DNA of 64,000 nucleotides from Closterium sp. Naga37s-1 (Eukaryota; Streptophyta; Zygnematophyceae; Desmidiales; Closteriaceae), in contig CANJKZ010001109.1 of the NCBI GenBank assembly GCA_947471745.1, forward strand, positions 4,579,001 to 4,643,000, given 5' to 3'. Shown piece after piece: positions 9,506-19,947 of the stretch. A program made the position numbers and the translations under genes. The notes below the pieces were generated by a model. The model made no database searches, was not told the DNA's origin, and was given only the letters and a program-made list of their open reading frames with translations. The number at the start of each line of letters is the position of its first letter. The first letter of the stretch is position 1.

Positions 9506-10735
9506 CCCTCACGTGGCAAGTGTGGGCGTTGCATGCATCACCACCGAGGTCGGCATGTTTCAATGAATCTGGTCTCTGGGTGTTTTCTACACACTGTGCA
9601 AGTGTTACAGTCAACTTAATTTTTTTTTCCATTTATAAGACTTATAAGACACCCTAAATCATCCCGTTTACAAGATAACTCAAGCATTTTTGCCCGTGTA
9701 CGAGATAAGACATATATGTCTTATATCCGGGCGATGACGGTTGGTGCGAGGGAGCCAAGCGGAACTGGCGAATTCCGCCAGTTTCGTGAGGAAGTTCGGT
9801 TGGGAAACAACCCTCGACGACTCTGCGATCATTTCGTGAGGTTGGGTTGGGGAGGGGATTGGCGAAATTATATAGCCAATCATGAGCAGGGAAATTTCAA
9901 GCGGGGGTTGTGCTGTCACAAAATGTGAAACAAGCCTCACCACGGAAGCAGAAGGCTACCTGGTTTTCAAGTGATAAACCAGAGCCTCTCCCGCCAGGTA
10001 TGTAGGCGACAGCTTTAAAGCCAACTGGTAACTCTGCTTCACGGAATGCTGGATTGAAGACCCTGAAGAAATCCATGGCGGCGAGCTCTAGGTTCATTCG
10101 TTCATGGAGGACCAGTAGCACAACTCAATCAATCTCTCATTAGGGATTTGTAAATCCTTACAATGTATAGTTAGGAAATTGGGAATTTCATTACACGAGC
10201 ACATGTACGCCATTGTCGTAACATTCGGTAGCATATTTCCTCGTTCGCTTCCATGATCAAGGATTTCGCGCCCATGTTCAAACCCGTCGGCGAACACTGC
10301 GCCACTTGTGGCCTTCAGCACCTTCACAACTCCAAGGTTCGCAGCACTTGCGAACATGTAGAAGTGCCTTGCCTGACACACCATTGTCGTTGGAGCAGCT
10401 CGTGCGGGTCAATTCGACAAACGAAGCGCGAAACGCGCAGTCCCTCCCTCACGAAAACCCAATGTTACCCTCTCGCCAACTAAGTCAACTCTGTTCACAT
10501 CTCGCCAATGGAGAGGGCCCAGAAACGCGATTCGACTTGAAAGGTCAGGTCGAGCGAGACCAAATCCGAAGCGCATTTTCTAGTACAACCTACCTACCAA
10601 CCTACCTTTGCTGTGGAAACGGCGAAAGCTGCCTGTTATCCATAAATTCCTGCCGCTGACGACTAGGTCAACTCTTCATGCGTTACTTTCCCTACTTTGA
10701 TGCTGCCTTTGTCGCCCACGCGAAGCTCCACCACC
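9506..10735. other. Intergenic region upstream of the expansin gene
   Basis: No convincing gene. It holds a 20-bp perfect palindrome, ATAAGACATATATGTCTTAT (9705-9724). The minus-strand ORFs at 9897-10384 show no recognisable domain. The region includes the expansin promoter, but no TATA box is clear to me. Confidence 0.5.
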
Positions 10736-11530
10736 ATGGAAGCCCACTACAACCGCAATCATAGGCTCCTTCGCGCGGCCCTCTCCGCTCTCCTCGTGCT
10801 CTCCTACACATCCCTTGCTTGTGCTCAAGACAAATCAAATCCCCCGTTCGTCAAGGCGCCCATCACCGATACACAATGGCACAAGGGAAGCGCCACATTC
10901 TACGGCAACGAGATGCTGCAGGGCAACTCGGGCAACTGCGGGTTTCCATACCGGTTCGTGGATAACGTGACCCAAGTGGCCGTTCCCGACCCGCGCTGGT
11001 CGCAATCGCTGTCGAATGGCGTGCAGGCCTTTAAGGGCGCGGCGTGCGGGCAGTGCTACGAGGTAAAGTGCCTGCGCTCGCCGCGGTACGGCAGCAAGGT
11101 GCACTGCTCGTCGGAGAAGCCGACGCGCGTGGTTATCACCAACTTCGACACGCCGCGGTCCGAGGGGTGGCCGAATAATCACTTCGACTTCCACAACACG
11201 GGCTTTAAGAAAATCGCGGCGCTAGAAGCGGGAATCATCAACGTCATGTGGCGGCGCGTGAAATGCCCGCAGAGCACGCCGAAATTTACGGTGAAGGGCA
11301 ACCCGTACTTTCACGACATCACCGTGTACGGCGTGCCGGGTGTGGGCGCCATTACAGGCGTGTGGGTGCAAGTGGGCGGTAGCGGCGAGTGGCAGAAGGC
11401 GCGGCAAAGCTGGGGCGCGCATTACTTTCTGAGCGGCAAGGTGGATTGGAACAATCCGAAAACCAAGGTCCGCGCGCAGATGGCGGAGACGGGCAAATTC
11501 ATTTACCCCAAGCACGTGCAGGCCGTATGA
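10736..11530 (+). CDS. Alpha-expansin-like secreted wall protein
   Basis: Single-exon gene, 264 residues. The ATG at 10736 is chosen over the one at 10700 because of its ideal context CCACCATGG and because a signal peptide follows directly (residues ~10-31, hydrophobic LLRAALSALLVLSYTSLACA). Domain 1 (GH45-like barrel) has GSATFYG (51-57), the Cys pairs C68, C104, C107, C112, C124 and C177, ACGQCYEVKC, and an HFD motif at 149-151 as in plant expansins. The usual TNFCPPN is VITNFDTP here. Domain 2 (CBM63-like, ~182-245) has FTVKGNPYFHDITVYGV and a WQKARQSWGAHY segment, matching the aromatic surface of EXPA proteins. Expansins loosen cell walls non-hydrolytically by disrupting cellulose-matrix contacts. 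Length and motifs fit an intact gene. Assignment to the EXPA branch rather than an EXLX-type branch is likely but unproven. Confidence 0.92.
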   Translation: MEAHYNRNHRLLRAALSALLVLSYTSLACAQDKSNPPFVKAPITDTQWHKGSATFYGNEMLQGNSGNCGFPYRFVDNVTQVAVPDPRWSQSLSNGVQAFKGAACGQCYEVKCLRSPRYGSKVHCSSEKPTRVVITNFDTPRSEGWPNNHFDFHNTGFKKIAALEAGIINVMWRRVKCPQSTPKFTVKGNPYFHDITVYGVPGVGAITGVWVQVGGSGEWQKARQSWGAHYFLSGKVDWNNPKTKVRAQMAETGKFIYPKHVQAV

Positions 11531-12727
11531 GTGACGGCGCGCCGAGAGTGGCGTGCAGTGGACGAGCGTGACAGTACTGAATGAATACAAGGGTCTGCTT
11601 TTTGTGACCGTAGTGGGACCCCCGCTGCAGCCAAGCTATAGCCATACACGGGAGGAATATGCTTGCACCTGTTGCAAAGCTGTGGAGGAGTATAGGAGGT
11701 AGGTAAAAGGACCGGAGGCCGATGTATATTTAAGGTTATCTTACTGTCTGGTTGTTGTTGCTCACTAATGGACTAACATGGTTGTGGAACTTTGTTACAT
11801 ATGGTGAAATATGTGCTGCACAAGCCTTGTTTATCAGAAGCCATTGCCTTGCTCAAAGCTTCCAGTATCCAATCCCATGTGTCTCCTGCTGCTTTCACTC
11901 TACCCCTTGGTAAGATGCCGCTTGTGCATGAACGTTTATTGCTTCGATGCCGACACATGCGTTCTCAACTCGAATATCGCAGCACCTCTCGCACTTGGGC
12001 CGTTGGCACCGCCACTTTGTCCTCTCCGTCTGCCATCCTTTTGTCCCATTACTACAAGTTCCGTGCAAACCTGGGAGTAGGTTGTCCCTTCAGCTGCCTG
12101 CACAATGAGCGCATTTTGCTCTCCTTGCAGGTTAGTCACTTCAGGTTACTGGTACCGTATCACTCCAGTTAGTAGCTCATGTGCGCTTATAATATAATCT
12201 ATTTTAGCTCATGGGCGGCGCCGCGTATGCGAATGCAACACCCCCATATTTTTTTTTCCTTTTTATACGCGAGTCTAGGGCATAAGCGCATGCGCGTATA
12301 AAAAGGAAAATAAAAACGAAATTTGGTTTGAAGGGTAACAAATTGAAGCCCTCATTCAGGCGAACACGATCGTGCAACGTTCACGTGGGTTCGTGCATGA
12401 AATGCACGCGAAAACAGCAGTGACTCGATTTCCCACTGCACAAAACCCGTCCCAAAGTAACGCATCTGCCAACGTTGACTCAAAACCTGCCTTTCAGCCC
12501 AATCAGGTTGTCATGCGTTGCCAGACAGAAGCATCTGATTCGACCCCTCTAGAAGGGGGTCGAATATGACCTGCCATCGCAGCATGTGAGGGGCCGTGAA
12601 CCCTCATCTGCGGGTTCAGGCAGGGGGGTACCCGTCTCTCATTGACGAGGACCCCAAGCCGCGAAGGAGAAGGGGTCCCCTGTGAACTTCATTTGTGCTC
12701 TCAATCTTGCAGTTAGTGACTCAGTTT
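11531..12727. other. Expansin 3' flank, no gene recognised
   Basis: Contains the 3' UTR of the expansin gene. The ORFs at 11792-12172 have no recognisable domain. A strong inverted repeat sits at 12254-12310. The last 170 bp lead into the LTR of Copia B without homology to the far side of that element. Confidence 0.5.
12254..12310. repeat. Perfect 18-bp inverted repeat with 21-bp loop
   Basis: Arms TTTTCCTTTTTATACGCG (12254-12271) and CGCGTATAAAAAGGAAAA (12293-12310) are exact reverse complements, preceded by a run of T. It could be a foldback/MITE remnant or a transcript-end hairpin. Confidence 0.75.
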
Positions 12728-13113
12728 TGTTGGGCTGAGTGCCCCTTAGGATCTTTGGTAGGGTTAAACTCTGGGTAGAGTGATGTAGTAGCGGAAGCGT
12801 TTAAATGAAGTCCTTGAACCACCTTGCGCTGGTATGTGAGGGCAAAGTAAGTTTATTAAAACAAGCAAGTACAAAGGTTTATATAAGAGTACAAAGAATA
12901 CGAAGAGATATAATTAAACTGTTTTACTGTTGCGGTTCGATACAGTGCGACTCGGGCAACTGCTCAATGTCGAGTCAGTTGTGTGTCCTTGCTGTCGCGC
13001 TGCATTTGTCAAGTCAAAGGTCGCTGACTCGCTGGTGCCTCGATATGCTCTGCTTCGCTTGTGCCTTGGTGTTTCGACACGACAGAGGCGCTTTAAGATT
13101 GTTTGTTCCCAAC
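12728..13113 (-). repeat. 3' LTR of Copia B
   Basis: 386 bp, terminal inverted repeats TGTTGGG / CCCAACA. The adjacent minus-strand purine tract GAAGCGAAGGGGAG (13114-13127) is the polypurine tract. The RT ORF ends about 20 bp inside the LTR. Confidence 0.85.
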
Positions 13114-14943
13114 ACTCCCCTTCGCTTCTGGAGTGTCGCTGCTGGTGACGTGGCTTTGTCCAGTCAGCAGCATGCAGTACTCGAACTTCTGTTTTCCGAG
13201 CTTCTTGGTCAAGTAGTCAGCTGCCATCTCGGACGTGGGACAGTAGGATAGTTCAAGTCTCCCCTTCTCAATCTCGTCTTTCACGAAGAAATATCGCAGA
13301 GCGATATGCTTCGTTCTGTTCGCGAATCCATTTTTGTTGGCGATGCGAATTGCAGATTGGTTGTCGCAGAACAGAGTGAAGTTGGGTAACTCGGCTAACT
13401 TCGCTTCTTCCAGCAGCTCGCGAAGATAGAGTCCTTCCTTGGTGGCTGAGCAGAGTGCAATATATTCTGCTTCAGCTGACGAGAGAGCAATTAATTCCTG
13501 CTTGCTCGATTGCCAGGAGATCGGTCCGATAGGTTCGAGGCGGTAGATGTAGCCGGTGCGGGAGCGCCTGTTGTCGGAGTCGCCAGCGTGATCAGCGTCG
13601 ACGTAGCCGATTAATTTAGTCGGTGTAGTTGTGTTCTTGTAGTAAGTTAGGCCGATCGTTGAGGTACTGACAAAGTAGTGGAGAGCGCGGTCGAGCTCCG
13701 CCAGGTGTTCTGCTTCAGGCTTCTTGAGGTAGGTGGCAAGCTGGCTTGCGGAGTATGAGAGGTCGGGGCGGCAGGTGACAGCTGCGAAGAGAAGGCATCC
13801 TAGCTTTCTCTGGTAGTCGCGTATCCCGGCGGATTTGAGTAGAGAGGATCCTTCCTTGTGGTTTCCTGTCGCGTAGCGGTAGGGCGTAGAGATGGTGGTA
13901 GGTGTGAGCGCGAAGCGTTTGGCGATGGTGTCGGCGTACTTAGCGGCGTTGAGGTAGATCGCGCCTTCTTCTTCCCGAATGTTCAAGCCGAGATACTGTG
14001 TGACGGTAGAGGAGACCGTGAGTGTGAGGTCCCTCTGTAGCTCCCCTTCGAACCAGGTGGTGATGTCGTCAGTGGAGCCGATGTAGAGTAGGTCGTCTAC
14101 GTAGACGATCAGCAGAATGTAGTCGGTGTCTTTAGTGAGTCGGTACATTCCTTGGTCGTGAGGTAGTTGGCGGAATCCGATGCGAATGAGGCGAGCGTGT
14201 AGGTACTGTTGCCATAGCCGCGGAGCTTGCTTGATCCCGTAAAGTGATTTCAGCAGTTGACAGACTTGGTTAGGTTCCCCGTTGGTACCGTGTGGGAGCT
14301 CGACGAAGATTTCTGCGTCGACAGGTGCGTAGAGGAACGCGTTGGCGACATCGATTTGCCGTAGCTTCCTTTTCTTCATGGCGGCGATCGCGAGGAGGAT
14401 TCGAAGTGAGGTATGTCGGCTAACCGGGGCGAATGTCTCGGTGAAGTCCCGTCCGTGCTCCTGATCGAATCCACGCACAACCCAGCGTGCTTTGAACTTC
14501 TCAATTGTGCCGTCTGCTTTTGTTTTAACGCGGAAGACCCATTTCCCGGTGAGAATGGTCTTGTTCCTTGCCACGCTGATGGGGACAACTTTCCAGGTGT
14601 TCCGTTCCTCCAGCGCCTTTAACTCTCTGTCCATGGCTTCACGCCATTTTTCCCTGTGTTCCCCCCCCAGAGCCTGCTGAACCGTCGCAGGCTCCTTAGG
14701 AAGAGTGTTGCCGTGGACTGCGGTGACGAGTCCGAGAATCTGCAGTCCAGTCTGTGAGTAGCGGGGAAGAGTTGCATCCTCGGGATAAGCTGCTTCATCT
14801 CCCGCTTCTGGATCAGGTATGAAATTCGGTCCTACTCGTTCTGCTTTGTTGGTGTTGACTGTTGCAGGTGTTACGTAACCGTTGTCGGCGAAGTAGTAGA
14901 AGGTTTCGGCGTTGACACTTTCGCGAGGGTTATCTTCGTCCAT
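13093..14943 (-). CDS. Copia B reverse transcriptase-RNase H ORF
   Basis: 616 residues. Reverse transcriptase motifs: WVFRVKTKADG, ARWVVRGFDQEHGRDF, RQIDVANAFLYA and the catalytic YVDD in LIVYVDDLLYIG. RNase H: YVDADHAGDSDNRRSRTGY, SSAEAEYIAL and FCDNQSAIRIA, then RTKHIALRYFFVKDEI and AADYLTKKLG. The frame differs from the upstream integrase ORF, which overlaps it at 14871-14943; the shift is either a lesion or a programmed frameshift. The C-terminus runs into the LTR. No stop or missing catalytic residue is seen inside RT or RNase H. Confidence 0.9.
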   Translation of the reverse strand: MDEDNPRESVNAETFYYFADNGYVTPATVNTNKAERVGPNFIPDPEAGDEAAYPEDATLPRYSQTGLQILGLVTAVHGNTLPKEPATVQQALGGEHREKWREAMDRELKALEERNTWKVVPISVARNKTILTGKWVFRVKTKADGTIEKFKARWVVRGFDQEHGRDFTETFAPVSRHTSLRILLAIAAMKKRKLRQIDVANAFLYAPVDAEIFVELPHGTNGEPNQVCQLLKSLYGIKQAPRLWQQYLHARLIRIGFRQLPHDQGMYRLTKDTDYILLIVYVDDLLYIGSTDDITTWFEGELQRDLTLTVSSTVTQYLGLNIREEEGAIYLNAAKYADTIAKRFALTPTTISTPYRYATGNHKEGSSLLKSAGIRDYQRKLGCLLFAAVTCRPDLSYSASQLATYLKKPEAEHLAELDRALHYFVSTSTIGLTYYKNTTTPTKLIGYVDADHAGDSDNRRSRTGYIYRLEPIGPISWQSSKQELIALSSAEAEYIALCSATKEGLYLRELLEEAKLAELPNFTLFCDNQSAIRIANKNGFANRTKHIALRYFFVKDEIEKGRLELSYCPTSEMAADYLTKKLGKQKFEYCMLLTGQSHVTSSDTPEAKGSVGNKQS

Positions 14944-16811
14944 GGGGACGTCGACGGAGCAGAACGGAAGGGTCCAGCTTCTTCTGATGCGTTGGCCACA
15001 TTCTGCTCGTCCCAGTCAGCTTCGTCTGCTGCCGAGGCGAAGGCTCGGTCACCACGAAAACCACCTGTGGGATCTTGGTCCTCTTGCAGGTTGGCAAGGT
15101 ATGTCTGGAGCGTGAGTCGTTCGTAGAAAATGACGTCGCGTGCTGCTACTGTTTCCTTGGAGTGGACGTCAAAGATTTTCCACGCGTTGTAGTTCTTTTC
15201 GATGCCGAGGTGTAGTCCCCACTGTGCGCGTTGTGAAAATCGGCCCGCTCGTGCTGCTGGGGGTCGGTACTGTACCATGCATCCGAACACTCGTAACATT
15301 TTTGTGCTGCCCTGTTTTCCTGTCCACAGCAGATGCGGTGATGCGTTGTTCGGTAGTGATGAAGATGAGAGCAAGTTGTGCAGCATGACAGCGTGGTCCA
15401 TCGCGTCAGGCCACTGGTGGTTGGGTAGCCGCATGCCACGCAACAGTTTGCGCATGCTGTTCTGCAGAGTCCTGTTCATTCTTTCTGCTACACCTTGCTG
15501 CTGATGGGCGTAGGGAAGAGAGAGGAGCTGCTTGATTCCCCTTTCCGCCAGGTACTGCTTGAATCGCTGAGAGGTGTATTCTCCTCCTCCGTCAGACTGG
15601 AAGCTTTTCAGCTTTACGCCCGACTCTCTTTCTGCTACTGGTAGCCAAGCAGCGAATGCTTCGAGGACCATGTCGCGGCTGGGTAGGTTTAGATGCCAGA
15701 CGTAACGGGTGGCGGCGTCGATGAAGGTGATTGTGTAGTTGTATATTACTTGTCCTGGTTCCCGATTGTACAGGATGTCGCTATACACCTTTTCTAGTGG
15801 TGCGTACGCGGGTGTGCTCGGGTTGTGATGAGGAGTGAACGGCCGATGTGGTAAGTCGGCTTCGGGGCAGGTAAGACATGTTCCTCGTGCCCGTTGAAGT
15901 TCTCTGCCGTCGAGTAGTAGTAACGAGTCCTTGTCAAGGACTCCTGCTCTTATTGTGTTGTTTAACACAGTGTTGCTTGGGTGTCCCATGCGTGCGTGCC
16001 AGATGTCTTCGGAGGCGCGGTGTCCGGGTGAGCGTCGATACGCGTCGGAGTTGGAGTAGAAGCTGGCGGTGAAGTTTGCGCTTCTATGGACTTCCCGTTG
16101 AGCCGGATTCAGCTGCTGTGCGGGTGTTGGTGGTGCTCCGTCAACGAGGAGTGGTGTCGTTGTTGCTGCTACTGTTGTTGTTCCTGCTACTGCCGATGAT
16201 GTCTCTGCTGCTGCCGATGATGTCTCTGCTGCTGCCGATGTTGTCTCTGCTGCTGCCGATGTTGTCTCTGCTGCTGCCGATGTTGTCTCTGCTGCTGCCG
16301 AATGTTGTATTGTTACTAACGCACGTGTTCGTTCTGCTTCAGGAATGGTATGTGAATACCAAAAGCCTTCCGGACTGAAGTCGGGGTCGAGATCCGGCGG
16401 GTGCGTCCAAGATGTTAAGGTGACGATCCCGTCACTGTCTGCGGTGCCCAGGTCTGGGACGAAATCGAGAACGAAGACATTGTTCTTCAGGACCGCCTTT
16501 CCGATGTAGAGGCCGCCCTTCCCGTGGTACAGCTTGAACTCCTGGGTGGTACTGTCGGCTTCCAGATGTATGCCTTTCGCCATCAACTGACTGACGCTCA
16601 GTAAGTTGTAGCCAAGTCCTTCTGCTATTAGGACTTTGGACATTTGCAGTATGACATTCGTCTCTCGTGACTGAAGTTGCACTACTCCTTGTCGTCGTGT
16701 GCGCAGATTCTGATTATTGGCGACAGTGATGACGACTTCTCGTTGAAGTTGGTGCTCGCGTTGAACGAAACGTCCTGAAGAGCACATATGTTGTCCGCAG
16801 CAACTGTCCAA
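14871..16811 (-). CDS. Copia B protease-integrase ORF
   Basis: The ORF opens in the protease region: FLDSCCGQHM lies just at the start, where Copia proteases usually read DSG, so the third residue is Cys here. A long GAG-pre-integrase region follows (WHARMGHPSNTVLNN...CLTCPEADLPH), then the integrase core with D in YSDILYNREPG, D in FQSDGGGEY and E in QQQGVAERMN. A Thr/Ser/Ala/Glu repeat (TTSAAAE, about seven units, from a 21-bp repeat at 16180-16310) separates protease from integrase. The 5' part of the protease lies upstream of the nested LTR element. Confidence 0.85.
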   Translation of the reverse strand: MDSCCGQHMCSSGRFVQREHQLQREVVITVANNQNLRTRRQGVVQLQSRETNVILQMSKVLIAEGLGYNLLSVSQLMAKGIHLEADSTTQEFKLYHGKGGLYIGKAVLKNNVFVLDFVPDLGTADSDGIVTLTSWTHPPDLDPDFSPEGFWYSHTIPEAERTRALVTIQHSAAAETTSAAAETTSAAAETTSAAAETSSAAAETSSAVAGTTTVAATTTPLLVDGAPPTPAQQLNPAQREVHRSANFTASFYSNSDAYRRSPGHRASEDIWHARMGHPSNTVLNNTIRAGVLDKDSLLLLDGRELQRARGTCLTCPEADLPHRPFTPHHNPSTPAYAPLEKVYSDILYNREPGQVIYNYTITFIDAATRYVWHLNLPSRDMVLEAFAAWLPVAERESGVKLKSFQSDGGGEYTSQRFKQYLAERGIKQLLSLPYAHQQQGVAERMNRTLQNSMRKLLRGMRLPNHQWPDAMDHAVMLHNLLSSSSLPNNASPHLLWTGKQGSTKMLRVFGCMVQYRPPAARAGRFSQRAQWGLHLGIEKNYNAWKIFDVHSKETVAARDVIFYERLTLQTYLANLQEDQDPTGGFRGDRAFASAADEADWDEQNVANASEEAGPFRSAPSTSPWTKITLAKVSTPKPSTTSPTTVT

Positions 16812-16915
16812 GAACCATGTATCCTTCCCGGACGGCTCGCTTTGAGCGATGGCGGCGTACGTCGGGTTCGGTTGAAGTGACTCGCGGCGAGGCGTGCTGT
16901 TGTCAAGTTGTTCTT

Positions 16916-18187
16916 TGACAGAATCGTAGGAAGGAGATCAAGTTTAACTAGGGCCTAGGCTTAGGAGCCTAGGCCCAACTAGGATGTTGAGTAGTTTGTG
17001 CCTAGGGTGAGATGTCGAGGAAGTTGGAAAGGATGGTTTCACTATAGGTTTCGAAGAACATATAGCAAAGGAAACAAATAAGGTGCACCACCAAACAAAG
17101 TTTATAATAACTACACTAACTACAGCTACAGGCAGTTACAAATATAAGTTCTGACACTCCCCCATAACTGCCTGCATCAGGAGTTTGTGCAGAATACAAC
17201 CTGCAGGGGTACACATGCAAAATAATAAACAAGCAACAGCAGGTACTGCAGGCGGGCTAACACTAGCTGGTCACCCCCTCCATCTCCTCACCCTCCTCCT
17301 TCCCCTCCCCCACACTGCTGCAGGAGCAGCAGAGAGGGGGGGGAAGAGAGGAGAGGTGGAGGGACGGCTGCTGGTTGCCTCACACCCGCCACCCCGGTGC
17401 CACTCCCCCTTCTCCCCCACACCCTCACACCCTCCCCCCCAGCGGCAGCTGCAGCAGTGGGAACGAAAGGAGGAGGAGGGGAAGGGAAGGAAACGACCCA
17501 AAGCTCCAACACCCGCCACCCCCATACCCTCCTCCCCACGGCTGCAGGGAAACAAAGGAGGAGGGGGTGGGCGGGAAGAAAGCCGCAGAGCGGCTACATT
17601 GTGTCGGCGCAGGTAGGTCAGGGGCGGCTGCAGGGAGAGCAGGTGCGGAGAGGGCCCGTCGCGTGCCACGGGGCGCACGACGGGCAAGTTTAAGTTTAGG
17701 GCCCGGTCGTGTGCCTCGGGGCGCACGACGAGCAGGGCACCGTCGCGTGCCACGGGGCGCACGACGGGCAGGTTTAGGGCACCGTCGCGTGCCACGGGGC
17801 GCGCGACGGGCAGAGAAGGAGTCACTCGCCAACCGGGGGCGGGACAAGAGAAAATCGCCACGCGCCCTAGGCGCGCGACCGAGAAAAATAGCAGCGGAAG
17901 CATATTGGCGGGCCCACAGGCCAGGACGTAAAACGCTCTGATAGCATGACAGAATCGTAGGAAGGAGATCAAGTTTAACTAGGGCCTAGGCTTAGGAGCC
18001 TAGGCCCAACTAGGATGTCGAGTAGTTTGTGCCTAGGGTGAGATGTCGAGGAAGTTGGAAAGGATGGTTTCACTATAGGTTTCGAAGAACATATAGCAAA
18101 GGAAACAAATAAGGTGCACCACCAAACAAAGTTTATAATAACTACACTAACTACAGCTACAGGCAGTTACAAATATAAGTTCTGACA
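16916..18187 (-). mobile_element. Small non-autonomous LTR element (TRIM-like), nested in Copia B
   Basis: 1,272 bp with two 241-bp LTRs (16916-17156 and 17947-18187; TGACAGAA...TCTGACA) differing at one base that I can see (GATGTTGAG / GATGTCGAG). A perfect 5-bp target duplication, TTCTT, lies at 16911-16915 and 18188-18192. On the minus strand the right LTR is followed by TGCTATCAGAGCG, a near match to the initiator-Met primer-binding site; the left LTR is preceded by a purine tract (GTTATGGGGGAG). The 790-bp interior has no retroviral domain. It carries GC-rich repeats (GTCGCGTGCCACGGGGCGCA, four copies, 17655-17810). It must have been moved by another element's proteins. Confidence 0.92.
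16951..16976. repeat. 11-bp inverted repeat in the TRIM LTR
   Basis: GGGCCTAGGCT and AGCCTAGGCCC with a 4-base loop. It is present in both LTRs, so it is part of the element, perhaps an RNA structure. Confidence 0.7.
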
Positions 18188-18192
18188 TTCTT

Positions 18193-19553
18193 CTGGTGAG
18201 TAATATGGTGGTGACTCAGTTACGCAGGAGTCACTCAGCCTTGCCATGCAGCTGACGATGTTTCTTGTTCCTTTCGCAGGTTGTCCCGTCGATGTTGTTG
18301 AGACTTGTACTGAAGTTGTCGGATTTGCTTGCGTTGAGGCAACTTGACTGCTTGAAGGGCGAAGTTGGCGTTGCGGCGACGTTGACTGTTGTCGATTCGG
18401 GCAGTGCGTACGAGGATGCCCTGAAGTCTTGCAGAGGTGGCAGAACGGAGGTACGATTTTCGGTCGATTGTTGTTGTTGTTGTGGCGCCGTTGAGTGTGA
18501 AACGCGAATTCGGGCACTGATACCTTTCTCTTGTGTCGTTCTTCTTGCAGGTCCATGTCTTGCTGCTCGGCGTGGATTTCGCGCAAAGTGCTGCTTCAGA
18601 AATTTTCCCGTGGGCTCGTAGTATGGCGCGAGTGGAGCGCCAGTGAGGACCAAGACCGCCGATGACAACCGTGACGAAGGCGTCCTCTGAAATCGATCCT
18701 CCACATCGAAGAAGCTTGTCGCGCAGCTCGCGGCAGCGACTGATATACGCCATTCCCTTCTCGCCTGGTTTCATTTCGATTGTTGTCAGCTGCGCCATTA
18801 ACCGACTTTGGTTTACGCTGTCTGTTGCTTGATACAGGTTCTTCAAGTGATTGTACGCGAGCTCCGCGGAGTTGCCGTAGCCTCGGTAAGACCGTATGTT
18901 TTGTTGTTGAGTTGGAGTGATGTTCCTCAGTAGTATTGTGTACGCCATCATCGATTGATAGGTGTACTGCTGCTTCTCATACTGTGTGCCGTTTGTTGGG
19001 TATGGCAGGGACCCGTCGAAGAAGCCAAGGATTTGCGCTCCTTCCATCATCAGCTCGAATTCGAACGACCAGGTAAAGAAATCCTTCCCGTCGAAGGGTT
19101 TTGTCGTTTGCTGTTTTAGAACGTGCGCGAACTGCGACTGAACTTGTAGTGCGTCCAGCGTTCTCTCTTGTCCCGGTGCAGGTTGTGGTTGTGGCATGAA
19201 GCTGACGGAGCCGCGCTGGGGCTCGTACGGAGCGAAGGTGGGTTGCTGTTGTTGATTCCCGCGTGCGTAGGATGAGCCATCGAGACTCATGGGCGTCACG
19301 TTGTTGTTGTTGTTGCTGTTGTTTGATTGCGCAGGTGCTCCTTGCTGATGCTGCTCGTAGAAGGACATGAAGGAGAAGAACTTCTCCATCTTCTTGGATC
19401 GAAGCCCGCGCCTTGGTTTGCGGGTGTTTCAGTAGACCCAGCTGCCGGTCTCGTTGTTGTGCCTTCCTCTGTCTGTAGGCCAGAGGCAGGAGGTGGAGTA
19501 GGAGTAGTACCAGGAGAGCCGTTGGAGGAGCTCCTCTCCTTTCTGGTAGACAT
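18193..19553 (-). pseudogene. Copia B gag, frameshifted
   Basis: The start MSTRKERSSSNGSPG (ATG at 19553) is followed by one apparent indel near 19395. The frame of 19389-18235 then carries the gag core (KPFDGKDFFTWSFEFELMM, then RCRELRDKLLRCGG), as in UBN2/Retrotran_gag domains. A second frame change near 18590 leads to the zinc knuckle CHLCKTSGHPRTHC, followed by a Ser/Thr/Gln-rich tail that ends at the nested element. Two frameshifts make this copy non-functional unless they are sequence errors. Confidence 0.75.
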
Positions 19554-19614
19554 GTCTCTTGGTGTATTAGGTGTTAAGGAGAAATAATTTTAACCCTAAC
19601 CAGCTCTCATACCA

Positions 19615-19914
19615 TGTTGGGCTGAGTGCCCCTTAGGATCTTTGGTAGGGTTAAACTCTGGGTAGAGTGATGTAGTAGCGGAAGCGTTTAAATGAAGTCC
19701 TTGAACCACCTTGCGCTGGTATGTGAGGGCAAAGTAAGTTTATTAAAACAAGCAAGTACAAAGGTTTATATAAGAGTACAAAGAATACGAAGAGATATAA
19801 TTAAACTGTTTTACTGTTGCGGTTCGATACAGTGCGACTCGGGCAACTGCTCAATGTCGAGTCAGTTGTGTGTCCTTGCTGTCGCGCTGCATTTGTCAAG
19901 TCAAAGGTCGCTGA
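19615..19914 (-). repeat. 5' LTR of Copia B, truncated
   Basis: Starts TGTTGGGCTGAG and follows the left LTR base for base through TCAAAGGTCGCTGAC. The last ~86 bp of the LTR are missing. The neighbour is a 30-bp direct repeat (CTTCAACCTCCGAGGGTTGA twice, 19945-19997) belonging to the end of the Copia C ORF. Confidence 0.85.
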
Positions 19915-19947
19915 CCTTTGACTTTCGCGTAACCTCCAGCGGTTACT

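Larger units (their letters stand above)
12728..19914 (-). mobile_element. Copia LTR retrotransposon B (5' LTR truncated)
   Basis: A second Copia lineage on the minus strand. The left (3') LTR spans 12728-13113 with inverted ends TGTTGGG...CCCAACA. The right (5') LTR starts at 19615 and matches it closely for about 300 bp, then breaks off at 19914 where Copia C material begins, so no target duplication can be read. Coding regions gag, protease-integrase and RT-RNaseH lie in three frames, and a small LTR element is nested between gag and protease (16916-18187). Codon texture and protein sequence differ clearly from the A/C/D/E family (YADTIAKRF, KYADT-type RNase H region). Confidence 0.88.

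Noticed and set aside
9897..10384. Minus-strand ORFs upstream of the expansin gene
   Set aside because: Different frames, no recognisable domain, and no start or splice evidence to join them.
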